From the IMG/VR virus record IMGVR_UViG_3300028883_000091, positions 1 to 36,467 of that record: DNA of 36,467 nucleotides; one strand, 5' to 3'. The position numbers and the translations under genes were made by a program. Source of the DNA: a virus. The notes beneath the pieces were generated by a model. It saw only the letters and a program-made list of their open reading frames with translations. It had not been told where the DNA came from and did no database searches. Positions within the stretch are counted from its first letter, which is position 1; each line of letters opens with the position of its first letter. Of the stretch, positions 30,558-36,467 are shown piece by piece.

Positions 30558-30990
30558 TGAGCCGCTGGTTACGCTCTCGGAGTTCTCTGAGTTCGCGGTC
30601 GGCGTCGGACTCTTCAGGTGTGTCATACTCAATCTCATCTTCCCAACGGTCGCCGTTGAGGTAGGTTGTGGCGTGAGGGATGTATCCGTCTTGCCAGGGC
30701 CGGTGATGTTCGGCGCGTTCCATGACGTCGCCGATGATCATCTCGGCGCGTGCGTTGAGCTTGCGCCGCTTCCAGACGTCCTTGGCCTTCTTTTTGTTGA
30801 TCTTCCGTGGCCACACATCCCAGAAGTGCTCAAACCTGTCAGGCAATCTAACGGCCTCTGACGCCTTTTTTGGCTTAGATGGACTTGGGATAGGGTCGCC
30901 GAACAAATCGCGCTCAGTGGCCGCGGGAATGGCCTGTACGGCAATTTCGATCGGTTTCGCGCAATGCGGGCATGTGATCGTAGTCGTCAT
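30550..30990 (-). CDS. Replication-accessory protein (zinc CxxC plus FW..YPRK-type domain, 146 aa)
   Basis: ATG 30990 forms ATGA with the stop of the upstream regulator and has GAGG 8 nt before it. N-terminal CPHC (7-10) is a half zinc site. Residues about 50-125 (FEHFWDVWPRKINKKKAKDVW ... GYIPHATTYLNGDRWEDEI) match the C-terminal domain often found in phage replication proteins of the O/DnaD-like class, with the pattern F..FW..YPrK...A...W and iPh..tyLn..rW.De. A role in loading the helicase or organising replication is plausible. Confidence 0.75.
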   Translation of the reverse strand: MTTTITCPHCAKPIEIAVQAIPAATERDLFGDPIPSPSKPKKASEAVRLPDRFEHFWDVWPRKINKKKAKDVWKRRKLNARAEMIIGDVMERAEHHRPWQDGYIPHATTYLNGDRWEDEIEYDTPEESDADRELRELRERNQRLNG

Positions 30991-31202
30991 CCTGCTTTCC
31001 TCGCGTTGAAGTATGACTTGAATCGGTGTTCCGCGGCATTGCTCCACGACCTTCGACCAAGCTCTAGGTCAGAGATGTAGGAGGGCCGGTACCCTATGGC
31101 GTCGGCAAGCTGACGCTGTGTGATGCCGCGGCTTATGCGGATGGCGCGCCAGTGCTCACCAGTCCGCTTGTGGTCAATTACCTGTTTCGTCTTGTAGTAC
31201 AT
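30987..31202 (-). CDS. XRE/Cro-type helix-turn-helix regulator (71 aa)
   Basis: The HTH is visible at residues 24-52: RGITQRQLADAIGYRPSYIS followed by DLELGRRSW, with the standard Q-x-x-L-A and the SYIS-x-L-E-x-G recognition region. At 71 aa it is Cro-sized, with no C-terminal oligomerisation or protease domain. It overlaps RusA by 29 nt and the downstream gene by 4 nt, so it is co-transcribed inside the recombination/replication operon rather than divergent from it. It may repress early transcription later in infection. Confidence 0.85.
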   Translation of the reverse strand: MYYKTKQVIDHKRTGEHWRAIRISRGITQRQLADAIGYRPSYISDLELGRRSWSNAAEHRFKSYFNARKAG

Positions 31203-31797
31203 CGTCTGTCGGGTCTCCTGTCTGTCTTTGAAACGCGAAGGAAATTGCTTGGCGCAATGCGTCCAAGAGCCGCTTCCAAATTGGAATCTTGATCTCGTAG
31301 ACCGACACCTTTACGCCGGGGCGTGTGCCGTAGACCTTGGTCGCGACGATAGCCAGAACCTGCGCGTCATCGTTGAACACCACGCCATTCATCGCGTCCA
31401 TGGTGGAACGGATGAGCTTGTCAAGGTCCGGGGCCTTGGTCCCTTCCATGTCGACCGCCCATTCCTTGAGCTTCCCGGCATTCTTGCCGGTGCCAAAGTG
31501 GTTCTTCGGTCGCTTGAGGAAGAACTCCATATGAACGCAACAACCACGGGCAATCGGACCGCGAAGAGCCATAGCGGTAAACGCCTTCCGCTTGACCTCT
31601 TTCTCCCATGCCTTCTGCCCCTTGCTCGCAGACGTGACAACGGTCTGCGGCCTGAACTCGCGTCCGGCCAGGATCTCGCGACACAACTGATGGAGCTTCG
31701 CCTTCGACCGCGGCCAGTTCACAACAAACGCAGTGTGCGACCCCTTCGGGCGAGGCTCCACGTTGCCGACGTAAAACTCAATTGTCTGAGGGTGCAT
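31174..31797 (-). CDS. rusA: RusA-type Holliday junction resolvase
   Basis: 207 residues, longer than classical RusA (about 120) through an N-terminal extension (1-60) and a C-terminal tail (175-207). The family core is clear: KAPDLDKLIRSTMDAMNGVV (121-140; acidic D124, D126) followed by FNDDAQVLAI (141-150; D143, D144) and KVYGTRPGVKVSV. RusA dimers cut four-way junctions symmetrically. In phages they clear branched replication and recombination products before packaging. It overlaps its upstream neighbour by 20 nt. Confidence 0.9.
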   Translation of the reverse strand: MHPQTIEFYVGNVEPRPKGSHTAFVVNWPRSKAKLHQLCREILAGREFRPQTVVTSASKGQKAWEKEVKRKAFTAMALRGPIARGCCVHMEFFLKRPKNHFGTGKNAGKLKEWAVDMEGTKAPDLDKLIRSTMDAMNGVVFNDDAQVLAIVATKVYGTRPGVKVSVYEIKIPIWKRLLDALRQAISFAFQRQTGDPTDDVLQDETGN

Positions 31798-32173
31798 AGC
31801 TGTGGAATCCTCGCATTAGTCCTGTTACCATTGTCTCGGCGGCTTTCTGATATGTCTGAAAGATAGACGACCATGCATCACTCTTGCAGCCATACTGCTT
31901 TTCAAGCCGGACAGTTACCGCCATCAGATCACCTAGAGATTCCCAGGCAGCCAAGAGACTCCTGCCGTCTTCAGCCGCTTCGTGTTCGCCGCTGCAACAA
32001 GCAGCAACCGTCATTGTCCTGAGCACGAGAACAACCTCAGTTACCGATGCCTGCCCGCGCCTCATGAATAGGCCCATAGCAGCGTCATCAGTCTTTGCCA
32101 CACTCAGGTCGGTGAGGAGTTGGGCCGTATTCGGGAAGTACGCGCCTATGATTTGCTTCGCTTGCTCTTGCAT
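31778..32173 (-). CDS. Helical hypothetical protein (131 aa)
   Basis: ATG 32173 (SD GAGG 8 nt upstream) is preferred to the much longer frame from 32485, whose first 104 residues are an Arg/His-rich shadow of the upstream gene. Almost all-helical (QEQAKQIIGAYFPNTAQLLT, EVVLVLRTMTVAACCSGEHE, LLAAWESLGDLMAVTVRLEK). Function is unknown. It sits between a zinc-finger gene and RusA. Confidence 0.7.
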   Translation of the reverse strand: MQEQAKQIIGAYFPNTAQLLTDLSVAKTDDAAMGLFMRRGQASVTEVVLVLRTMTVAACCSGEHEAAEDGRSLLAAWESLGDLMAVTVRLEKQYGCKSDAWSSIFQTYQKAAETMVTGLMRGFHSYAPSDN

Positions 32174-32175
32174 TA

Positions 32176-32478
32176 CTAAACCTCGGGAAGTTGAGACTTG
32201 TCGTATGTGTCGATCTCGACGATCTCGCACATGTCGGACACGCACGGGTCGCAGAACAAATCCTTGACGCCGCGGCAGTAGTCGCCGCCGTCCAGAATGG
32301 GCCGGTGGCAGTTGCCGCAGAGCGCAAGCAGGGGGGTGTCGTCGATCTTCGAGACCTCCATGCCCATGGCCTGTAAGGCAAAAACCACGATGCCGATGCT
32401 TTCGAGATCCTCGATATCGAGTTCGAACGATTCGCCGAAGAGCGGCTGAGGGCGCGCCGAGAGCGTGATGGTATGCAT
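32176..32478 (-). CDS. Zinc-finger-like hypothetical protein (100 aa)
   Basis: ATG 32478 with SD AAGGAG. Residues 54-84 contain CGNC, YC, FCDPC and MC (CGNCHRPILDGGDYC then DLFCDPCVSDMC), suitable for one or two zinc ions. The N-terminal half is acidic and helical (LDIEDLESIGIVVFALQAMG). It is the first gene after the internal terminator, so it may have its own promoter or need read-through. Confidence 0.75.
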   Translation of the reverse strand: MHTITLSARPQPLFGESFELDIEDLESIGIVVFALQAMGMEVSKIDDTPLLALCGNCHRPILDGGDYCRGVKDLFCDPCVSDMCEIVEIDTYDKSQLPEV

Positions 32479-32496
32479 ATGTCATCTCCTTGATAG

Positions 32497-32539
32497 AAAA
32501 ACCCCTCGCACAGCAAGGGAGGGCATGCCGAGCGAGGGG
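32497..32539 (-). terminator. Internal intrinsic terminator of the early operon
   Basis: CCCCTCGC (32502-32509) and GCGAGGGG (32532-32539) form an 8-bp GC stem with a 22-nt loop. On the minus strand five T residues follow (A-run 32497-32501). It lies behind the exonuclease/RecT/H1-like module and before the zinc-finger/RusA module, so it separates their expression. Confidence 0.75.
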
Positions 32540-32561
32540 CAGGTATGAGGCAAGTGTTTGG

Positions 32562-32699
32562 TTAGTGGTTCGGGTGACGCGGGCAGCTCAAAGGGAGAGA
32601 GCCCGTGTAGTCAACCTTCTTCTTCGGGGCGGGGGCAGGCTTTGCTGCAGGCTTCTTTGCCGCAGGCTTCTTCGCTGCCGTCTTTCTCTTTGCAGGCAT
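32562..32699 (-). CDS. Histone-H1-like AKP-repeat micro-protein (45 aa)
   Basis: ATG 32699 with AGGAGG 4 nt upstream. The protein is MPAKRKTAAKKPAAKK followed by further AAKP/AAKK repeats, then KKKVDYTGSLPL and SCPRHPNH. Repeats of Lys, Ala and Pro are the plan of histone-H1 C-terminal tails and AlgP-like proteins that bind and compact DNA. The final C-P-R-H segment could hold a metal or interact with a partner. It lies directly after RecT and before a terminator, so it is probably co-expressed with the recombination genes. Confidence 0.75.
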   Translation of the reverse strand: MPAKRKTAAKKPAAKKPAAKPAPAPKKKVDYTGSLPLSCPRHPNH

Positions 32700-32752
32700 G
32701 TTGCCTCCTGTTCTATGGTTGCTGGCCACGTAAGGCGCTGGTTACTACCTTG

Positions 32753-33787
32753 TTACTGTGCGTCGCCTTCCGATGATTCGTCAAGCCAGTCATTTACAAC
32801 CTTGGCCAGCCCTTTCGGGTTTTCCACGATGCGCCGTGCCCATGCGGCCTTCGCATCAAGGTATCCATTGCCGTCCTTCTTAATGGCGTCCTTTGCCGCG
32901 AGGAACTCGTTCAACGCTTCGTCAGGGATGCCGCTCTTGGCAACGGCCTGCATCAGGTCTGACTTGGTTGGCGATTTTGCCTTCGGGGGCTCGGGCTCCG
33001 GCGCCTCTCGTTCCCAATCGGGGTCCGGCGGCTCTTCTTCCGCGGTCGGCGGCAATTCTTCCGCCGTTGTCTGTATCTCCTTCTCATCGTCACCCGTCAG
33101 CATCGCGGCGAGCTGATCGGTGCGCGAAGCGCCGCCTTCGGGCATGTCGGTGATGGAGATGGTTGTCGTCGGCTTGTCGTCGATCTCGTCGACGGTGGAC
33201 ACCCCGAGGATTACGTCGGGGGTGTGAACCCTGCACCACTCCTTGATCGCTTGATAGCACACTTGGAGCTTCGGCTTGGACTTCCAGTTCGGGGAGTTGC
33301 GGACATGGCATGACGACATGTAACAGGTCCACTCAAGCTCTTCGCCGGTTTCCTTGAGCTTCCCGATAACCTTGACGCCAAGGCCTTCTTCGTCCTGCTT
33401 GTTCCATGCGGCGCGGCCGTCGACCTTGCTCCAGTCACCGACGTACTCGTAACGCGGCCTGCCGTCAAGCACGCCGGATTGGCTGATCACCGCGTTCACC
33501 AGTTGAGCCTCATAGCCAAGCTTGCCGTTGACAAGATGGGTCTTCTGACTGACAGCGAACGGGTTCATTCCCCACATCGACGACTGCATTACAACGGCGA
33601 AGCAATCGCCGGGGTTATTCCGCAGATGCTCCGGCACAGATACCTTCGCCGTTGCCATGTACTCGGAGAACGCCTGGAGTTGGCTGAACGTAGTTGGGTT
33701 GAGCATGATCGCTTCTGCGCTTGTGGCGTCCATGGAAGCAGATGGTAGCTCGCTTTGTTTGTTGACGATTGCGAGTTCTTTTGTCAT
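32753..33787 (-). CDS. recT: RecT-family single-strand annealing protein
   Basis: 344 residues. ATG 33787, SD AGGA somewhat distant. The family core covers residues 30-220, including SSMWGMNPFAVSQKTHLVNG (69-88) and KLGYEAQLVNAVISQSGVL, followed by EEGLGVKVIGK and the aromatic core strand WTCYMSS. RecT binds ssDNA, forms annealing rings and works with an exonuclease partner, here the adjacent YqaJ-type gene. After the core there is an acidic, Pro-rich linker (about 235-275, EELPPTAEEEPPDPDWERE) and a small C-terminal helical domain (about 280-344), which is unusual and may recruit SSB partners or the nuclease. Confidence 0.9.
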   Translation of the reverse strand: MTKELAIVNKQSELPSASMDATSAEAIMLNPTTFSQLQAFSEYMATAKVSVPEHLRNNPGDCFAVVMQSSMWGMNPFAVSQKTHLVNGKLGYEAQLVNAVISQSGVLDGRPRYEYVGDWSKVDGRAAWNKQDEEGLGVKVIGKLKETGEELEWTCYMSSCHVRNSPNWKSKPKLQVCYQAIKEWCRVHTPDVILGVSTVDEIDDKPTTTISITDMPEGGASRTDQLAAMLTGDDEKEIQTTAEELPPTAEEEPPDPDWEREAPEPEPPKAKSPTKSDLMQAVAKSGIPDEALNEFLAAKDAIKKDGNGYLDAKAAWARRIVENPKGLAKVVNDWLDESSEGDAQ

Positions 33788-33830
33788 GTCGCAGTTATTC
33801 CTTGTTGTTGTGGTTTGGGTGATGGAAAGC

Positions 33831-33854
33831 GGGGGAGGCTAAATGCTCTCCCCC
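33831..33854 (-). terminator. GC hairpin between exonuclease and RecT genes
   Basis: GGGGGAG (33831-33837) pairs with CTCCCCC (33848-33854), loop GCTAAATGCT, with an inner GC pair possible. No strong T-tract follows on the minus strand (only GCTTTCC). It could attenuate read-through or stabilise the exonuclease mRNA 3' end. Confidence 0.45.
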
Positions 33855-33875
33855 TTCTGTGTGCCGGGAATGAGA

Positions 33876-34784
33876 TTACTTGATCAGAAAAGTCCGCTGC
33901 GTGACGGTCGTGGAGAACTCGCCGTACATGGCAGGTTCTTTCTCCTTGAACGCCTTCGAGCTGAACTGCTCCTTGGTGTGCGGCTTCCAGGATACGAGAG
34001 GAGTTCCGTCAGGGTGCAGCATCACGCTGTGGTCGCCCATAAACTTCTTGACCGCCAGCTTGAGCTCGTCAAGCTCCTTCGCATACGACTTCGCCTTGGC
34101 CTGCATGTTGATCATGTCCTCGTAAATACGAATCATCTCGTCGGTAGCCGTGATCGGGTCGAGATCGCCATTGCCGTAGACAAGCTTGATGTCGGCTTCG
34201 GTTCTCGGCGGCGGCGGAATCCTCTTGACAACGTGCTCGTGCCAGAACGCGCGGGACCTGTCGACGAGCGCTTTGGCTAGGCTCTCGTTGTAGGGGAGCC
34301 GGTACCAACGGAAGTCACTGCCGCCAATCAGTACCGCCAGGAACGCCCGCTTCAGACCTGTTACCGTTTGATAGTGCTGCGATTGACACAGGTACGGGAA
34401 CGGGACATGATCGGTCCCGGACTCGCCCCATTCGTCTTTCGCAAACGCATTGCTCGTCTTGCACTCAAGCAGGGCATGCTTCCCGACACAGTACCGGTCG
34501 ATGTTGGCAATAAGTTCAGGGTGCGACTCATGCCGGAACATCGAGTTACGGCGCTGCACCTTGATTCCTGTCCGGCGTGTGAACTCTTTGGCGACGACGT
34601 CTTCCAGGACGTTGCCGAAGTGCATTGCGTCAGTCTCTTCCTTGTCGGGGACGAGCTGAAGCTTTTCGTTGTAGACGTCGAGCGGTGTGCTCCACGTCGA
34701 CAACCCACAGATCGGGGCTACATCAGATCCTCCGATGCCTGTCCGCCGTTGTGCGAGGAACTCCTCGCGGGTTAGGGTTTTCAT
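33876..34784 (-). CDS. YqaJ/lambda-exonuclease-family recombinase nuclease
   Basis: 302 residues. ATG 34784 with a perfect SD (AAAGGAGGT). PD-(D/E)XK core: RRTGIGGSDVAPI (13-25), HFGNVLEDVVAKEF (55-68; E61), ANIDRY (93-98; D96), LLECKT (105-110; E107, K109) and YLCQSQHYQT (131-140), the standard YqaJ layout. The enzyme resects double-stranded ends to expose ssDNA for RecT. A helical C-terminal extension (about 200-302) follows the nuclease core. Confidence 0.92.
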   Translation of the reverse strand: MKTLTREEFLAQRRTGIGGSDVAPICGLSTWSTPLDVYNEKLQLVPDKEETDAMHFGNVLEDVVAKEFTRRTGIKVQRRNSMFRHESHPELIANIDRYCVGKHALLECKTSNAFAKDEWGESGTDHVPFPYLCQSQHYQTVTGLKRAFLAVLIGGSDFRWYRLPYNESLAKALVDRSRAFWHEHVVKRIPPPPRTEADIKLVYGNGDLDPITATDEMIRIYEDMINMQAKAKSYAKELDELKLAVKKFMGDHSVMLHPDGTPLVSWKPHTKEQFSSKAFKEKEPAMYGEFSTTVTQRTFLIK

Positions 34785-34814
34785 CAGCCACCTCCTTTAG
34801 GTCCGTGGTGTAGA

Positions 34815-34842
34815 CCCCCGCCCCGGTTGTGAGGGGCGGGGG
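34815..34842 (-). terminator. Strong GC hairpin upstream of the exonuclease gene
   Basis: CCCCCGCCCC (34815-34824) and GGGGCGGGGG (34833-34842) form a perfect 10-bp stem with 8-nt loop GGTTGTGA. It lies 10 nt after the hydrolase stop codon (34852) on the minus strand. Downstream is TCTACACC, without a T-tract, so a stability or partial-termination element is likelier than a full terminator. Confidence 0.55.
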
Positions 34843-34851
34843 AGTGATCGG

Positions 34852-35526
34852 TTATACTGCTGGCACAAGGCACCACGACTCATAGAGCCGTTGCGGCGTC
34901 AGCACGGGGACGCTCAGGTCAAACCCAAGCATCGGCAACAATTGCGCATACGTCATGTCCGGAGGCAACCCGAACACCCCTGCAGTGTACGGGTCGCACA
35001 CTTGGTAGATGTTCAGATCCGTCATGGGCTCCCAGCATGCCAAAGAAATTCCGAACAATTGCCGGAACGCCCAGTATGGAAGCTCAGAGCAGTACATCAG
35101 CTCGCCGCCAGGTATCCAATACGGCCTCCATGAAAAGTCATACGGCTCGCCTACTCGCGTCAAGGCGATCTCTGCCCATATCTGCATGAGTCCAGGTACG
35201 TAGTCAGAGAACCATAGCTTTTTCGCCTCAAACCAGGGACATCGGGCTTCCCATTCTTCCCATGGCGTCAGGCAGACGAACGGCGCGCCGCCGCCGGCTT
35301 CAATGACGTAGGCTTCTCCAGCGATCACATACACGATGCCGCAATGCGTTCGGTTAGAGCCATAGACAGCTTCGAGCATGGGTCCAAACGTCCCGATGAT
35401 CTGGCCGTCCGGCGTCATGATCGGCGGCGGGGCATCCTGCCAGACGATATGTCCGGTTTGGGGTTCATAAGCCTGAGTCGCGAGTCCTGCCAGTAGCAGG
35501 ATCAACAGTGCGATGAGATGTTTCAT
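34852..35526 (-). CDS. Secreted permuted-papain (YiiX/DUF830-like) hydrolase, probable lysin
   Basis: 224 residues. The N-terminus MKHLIALLILLLAGLATQA is a Sec signal peptide, cleavage after about 19. It then shows the circularly permuted NlpC/P60-like order: catalytic His in HCGIVYVIAG (H61), acidic partner in YVIEAGGG (E76), and the nucleophile Cys later in YCSELPYW (C146). These enzymes cut peptide or amide bonds, and secreted phage members may degrade peptidoglycan. Unusually it lies in the early, minus-strand operon, not the late operon. A role in superinfection exclusion or another amidase function cannot be excluded. Confidence 0.8.
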   Translation of the reverse strand: MKHLIALLILLLAGLATQAYEPQTGHIVWQDAPPPIMTPDGQIIGTFGPMLEAVYGSNRTHCGIVYVIAGEAYVIEAGGGAPFVCLTPWEEWEARCPWFEAKKLWFSDYVPGLMQIWAEIALTRVGEPYDFSWRPYWIPGGELMYCSELPYWAFRQLFGISLACWEPMTDLNIYQVCDPYTAGVFGLPPDMTYAQLLPMLGFDLSVPVLTPQRLYESWCLVPAV

Positions 35527-35544
35527 CGGTTGGGTCCTTTTGGG

Positions 35545-35730
35545 TTAGTGTTCTTCGTACTTCGCACACAGCCGCCATTGTGACGGCCACTTCAATTGTC
35601 GCACCTTCGGGCAACGCGCCAGACGGTACTGCCAGCCTTTCTCTCTGCGCATCCAGTGCCAGCAGTTCTTGCACATCACATGTTTCGGCGTCGGCTGTCG
35701 CGGCGCTCGCGGCGGGGGTTGTTTTGCCAT
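35545..35730 (-). CDS. Small zinc-ribbon protein (61 aa)
   Basis: ATG 35730 starts 2 nt after the upstream stop. The sequence has a Pro-rich basic N-terminus, then CKNCWHWMRREKGW (CxxC, residues 19-22), RCP and LCAKYEEH, giving four cysteines suitable for one zinc ion. A longer frame (35465-35785) overlaps but has no SD and no domain. It may bind nucleic acid or protein. Family not known. Confidence 0.7.
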   Translation of the reverse strand: MAKQPPPRAPRQPTPKHVMCKNCWHWMRREKGWQYRLARCPKVRQLKWPSQWRLCAKYEEH

Positions 35731-35732
35731 AG

Positions 35733-36245
35733 TCAGTCTCTTTCAGGGATGTCTGATTTCTTGATGCGGCATTGTCTCCAGTCAATGTTTATACCAACTG
35801 GTTCTGTCACGAAGGGGTGTGACCGACCCGGTCGAACCACCATAACAAGAACAGCTGGAACCCAATGTCTGTCAACTCTATCACGTACCTCACACGGCAC
35901 ACGTCCGCCATTTAGCATCTCGTCGGTGATCTCGTCTCCTTCGATGTCCTCGGGCTCGGGAGTGATGCGGTAAGCAAAACCAGGGGCTGCCTCATTAGCT
36001 CCAGCGGAAGGGCACCACTCGCCGAGCATATTTAGGTATTGAGCCCTTCCGTCCATCCGAGCCGTGTCTACCTCAGCCTTCTCTTCTTCCGTCAAGAAAG
36101 CGTATGGCGTCGGGCGTTCGGCCAGCTCGCGAAGCTTGTCGTGACTCTCCACCAACTGCTTGTACCTCTCTGCCAGCTCTTCCTTGGTATTGTCGAGCAT
36201 CAGTTTCTCTACGAATGTCATCTTTACGTAGGTGTCTTCGTCCAT
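35733..36245 (-). CDS. Hypothetical early protein (170 aa)
   Basis: ATG 36245 is preferred (GAGG 9 nt upstream); a TTG at 36272 would extend by nine residues. N-terminal half is helical and acidic (EELAERYKQLVESHDKLREL). The C-terminal half is beta-like (VRDRVDRHWVPAVLVMVVRP) with a basic end. No catalytic motif is seen. It begins the window's portion of the early operon after a short non-coding gap. Confidence 0.7.
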   Translation of the reverse strand: MDEDTYVKMTFVEKLMLDNTKEELAERYKQLVESHDKLRELAERPTPYAFLTEEEKAEVDTARMDGRAQYLNMLGEWCPSAGANEAAPGFAYRITPEPEDIEGDEITDEMLNGGRVPCEVRDRVDRHWVPAVLVMVVRPGRSHPFVTEPVGINIDWRQCRIKKSDIPERD

Positions 36246-36343
36246 CGGTATTGCCTCTAATTTGCGCGTCAATGCGGTTTAATTGCGATCTGAGGGACTT
36301 TGTCGCAAATTCCGCATAGAAGCATGGGTTGGTGTGAAATGTG

Positions 36344-36363
36344 GCTTAAAACTGCTTAAAATG
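36344..36363. repeat. Tandem 10-bp repeat GCTTAAAA(C/A)T(-)
   Basis: GCTTAAAACT (36344-36353) is followed directly by GCTTAAAATG (36354-36363): two near-identical units at one-helical-turn spacing in the 117-nt gap between early genes (36273-36389). No convincing -35/-10 pair was found on the minus strand here, so this may be a regulator-binding site. The rest of the gap shows nothing recognisable. Confidence 0.4.
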
Positions 36364-36389
36364 GATCGGCGACAAAGGCCGGCATGCCA

Positions 36390-36467
36390 TTACGATCTAG
36401 GCTTCCGCTTAGGTTTGTAGTTAGGCCGCACCTGATCGGGGTGCAGATCGCGATAGATCTCCTCAAT
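36390..36467 (-). CDS. 3' end of an early gene (partial, 25 aa visible)
   Basis: The minus-strand frame enters from the right edge and ends at TAA (36390-36392). The visible C-terminus is EEIYRDLHPDQVRPNYKPKR then KPRS, a helix followed by a basic tail. The gene's start lies outside the window, and nothing more can be assigned. Confidence 0.55.
   Translation of the reverse strand: MEEIYRDLHPDQVRPNYKPKRKPRS

Noticed and set aside
31778-32485. Long version (235 aa) of the 31778-32173 gene
   Set aside because: The extra N-terminal 104 residues are an Arg/His-rich shadow of the zinc-finger gene 32176-32478. ATG 32173 has its own SD.
35465-35785. 106-aa frame overlapping the small zinc-ribbon gene
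   Set aside because: No SD, no domain, and it overlaps three better-supported genes. The CxxC...C...C frame at 35545-35730 fits the gene spacing.
36390-36467. Possibility that the window is a complete circular genome, the partial gene continuing at position 1
   Set aside because: Reading the minus frame across the join enters the pentanucleotide repeat and meets a stop without any start codon, so the gene does not close this way.

Overview
The window is a segment of a tailed double-stranded DNA phage genome, apparently strictly lytic and probably short-tailed (podovirus-like). The evidence is a continuous plus-strand structural operon: terminase, portal, scaffold, capsid, decoration, connector, beta-propeller nozzle, fibres and large internal proteins, with no tape-measure, tail-tube, sheath or baseplate genes. 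No integrase, CI-type repressor, tRNA, transposase or CRISPR array is visible. The host is probably Gram-negative: there is a 26-residue prolipoprotein with an LSAC lipobox, and a secreted wall hydrolase carries a Sec-type signal peptide. GC content is moderately high, Shine-Dalgarno (SD) sites are strong (AGGAGG type), and many genes overlap by 1 to 23 nt.

Left region (1-1604). Two possible minus-strand small genes lie in a largely non-coding control region. It contains a pentanucleotide repeat, two related inverted repeats, three TCTAGA sites at 12-bp spacing, a polypurine tract, a 13-bp perfect inverted repeat closing about 150 nt, a 16-bp AT palindrome in C-rich DNA, and a candidate promoter for the late operon.

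Late operon (1605-26915, plus). In order: a small-terminase candidate, terminase large subunit, portal, a one-helix membrane protein, an FmdB-like small protein, scaffold, major capsid protein, decoration-type protein, head-tail connector, small beta proteins, two tandem Ig-plus-lectin paralogues, nozzle protein, a fibre pair, a micro-lipoprotein, a Rossmann-like protein, a 573-residue leucine-rich-repeat protein, and three Gln-rich or giant proteins (199, 423 and 1408 residues) likely to be ejected internal virion proteins.

Early or middle operon (26935-36467, minus, convergent with the late operon). It starts beyond the right edge and runs leftwards through a papain-like hydrolase, YqaJ-type exonuclease, RecT annealing protein, a histone-H1-like micro-protein, Zn-finger proteins, RusA resolvase, an XRE regulator, a replication-accessory protein and a set of small genes. 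Five of these small genes look like a dispersed paralogous family. Two early proteins end in acidic IPF tails like the tip of bacterial SSB. Hairpins and two good intrinsic terminators divide the operon into modules.

The exonuclease, RecT and RusA make a recombination module in which an exonuclease resects ends, RecT anneals strands and RusA resolves branches before packaging. The replicative polymerase and helicase are not in the window. Least explained are the LRR protein, the five-member small family, the SSB-tip mimics and the overlapping micro-genes.
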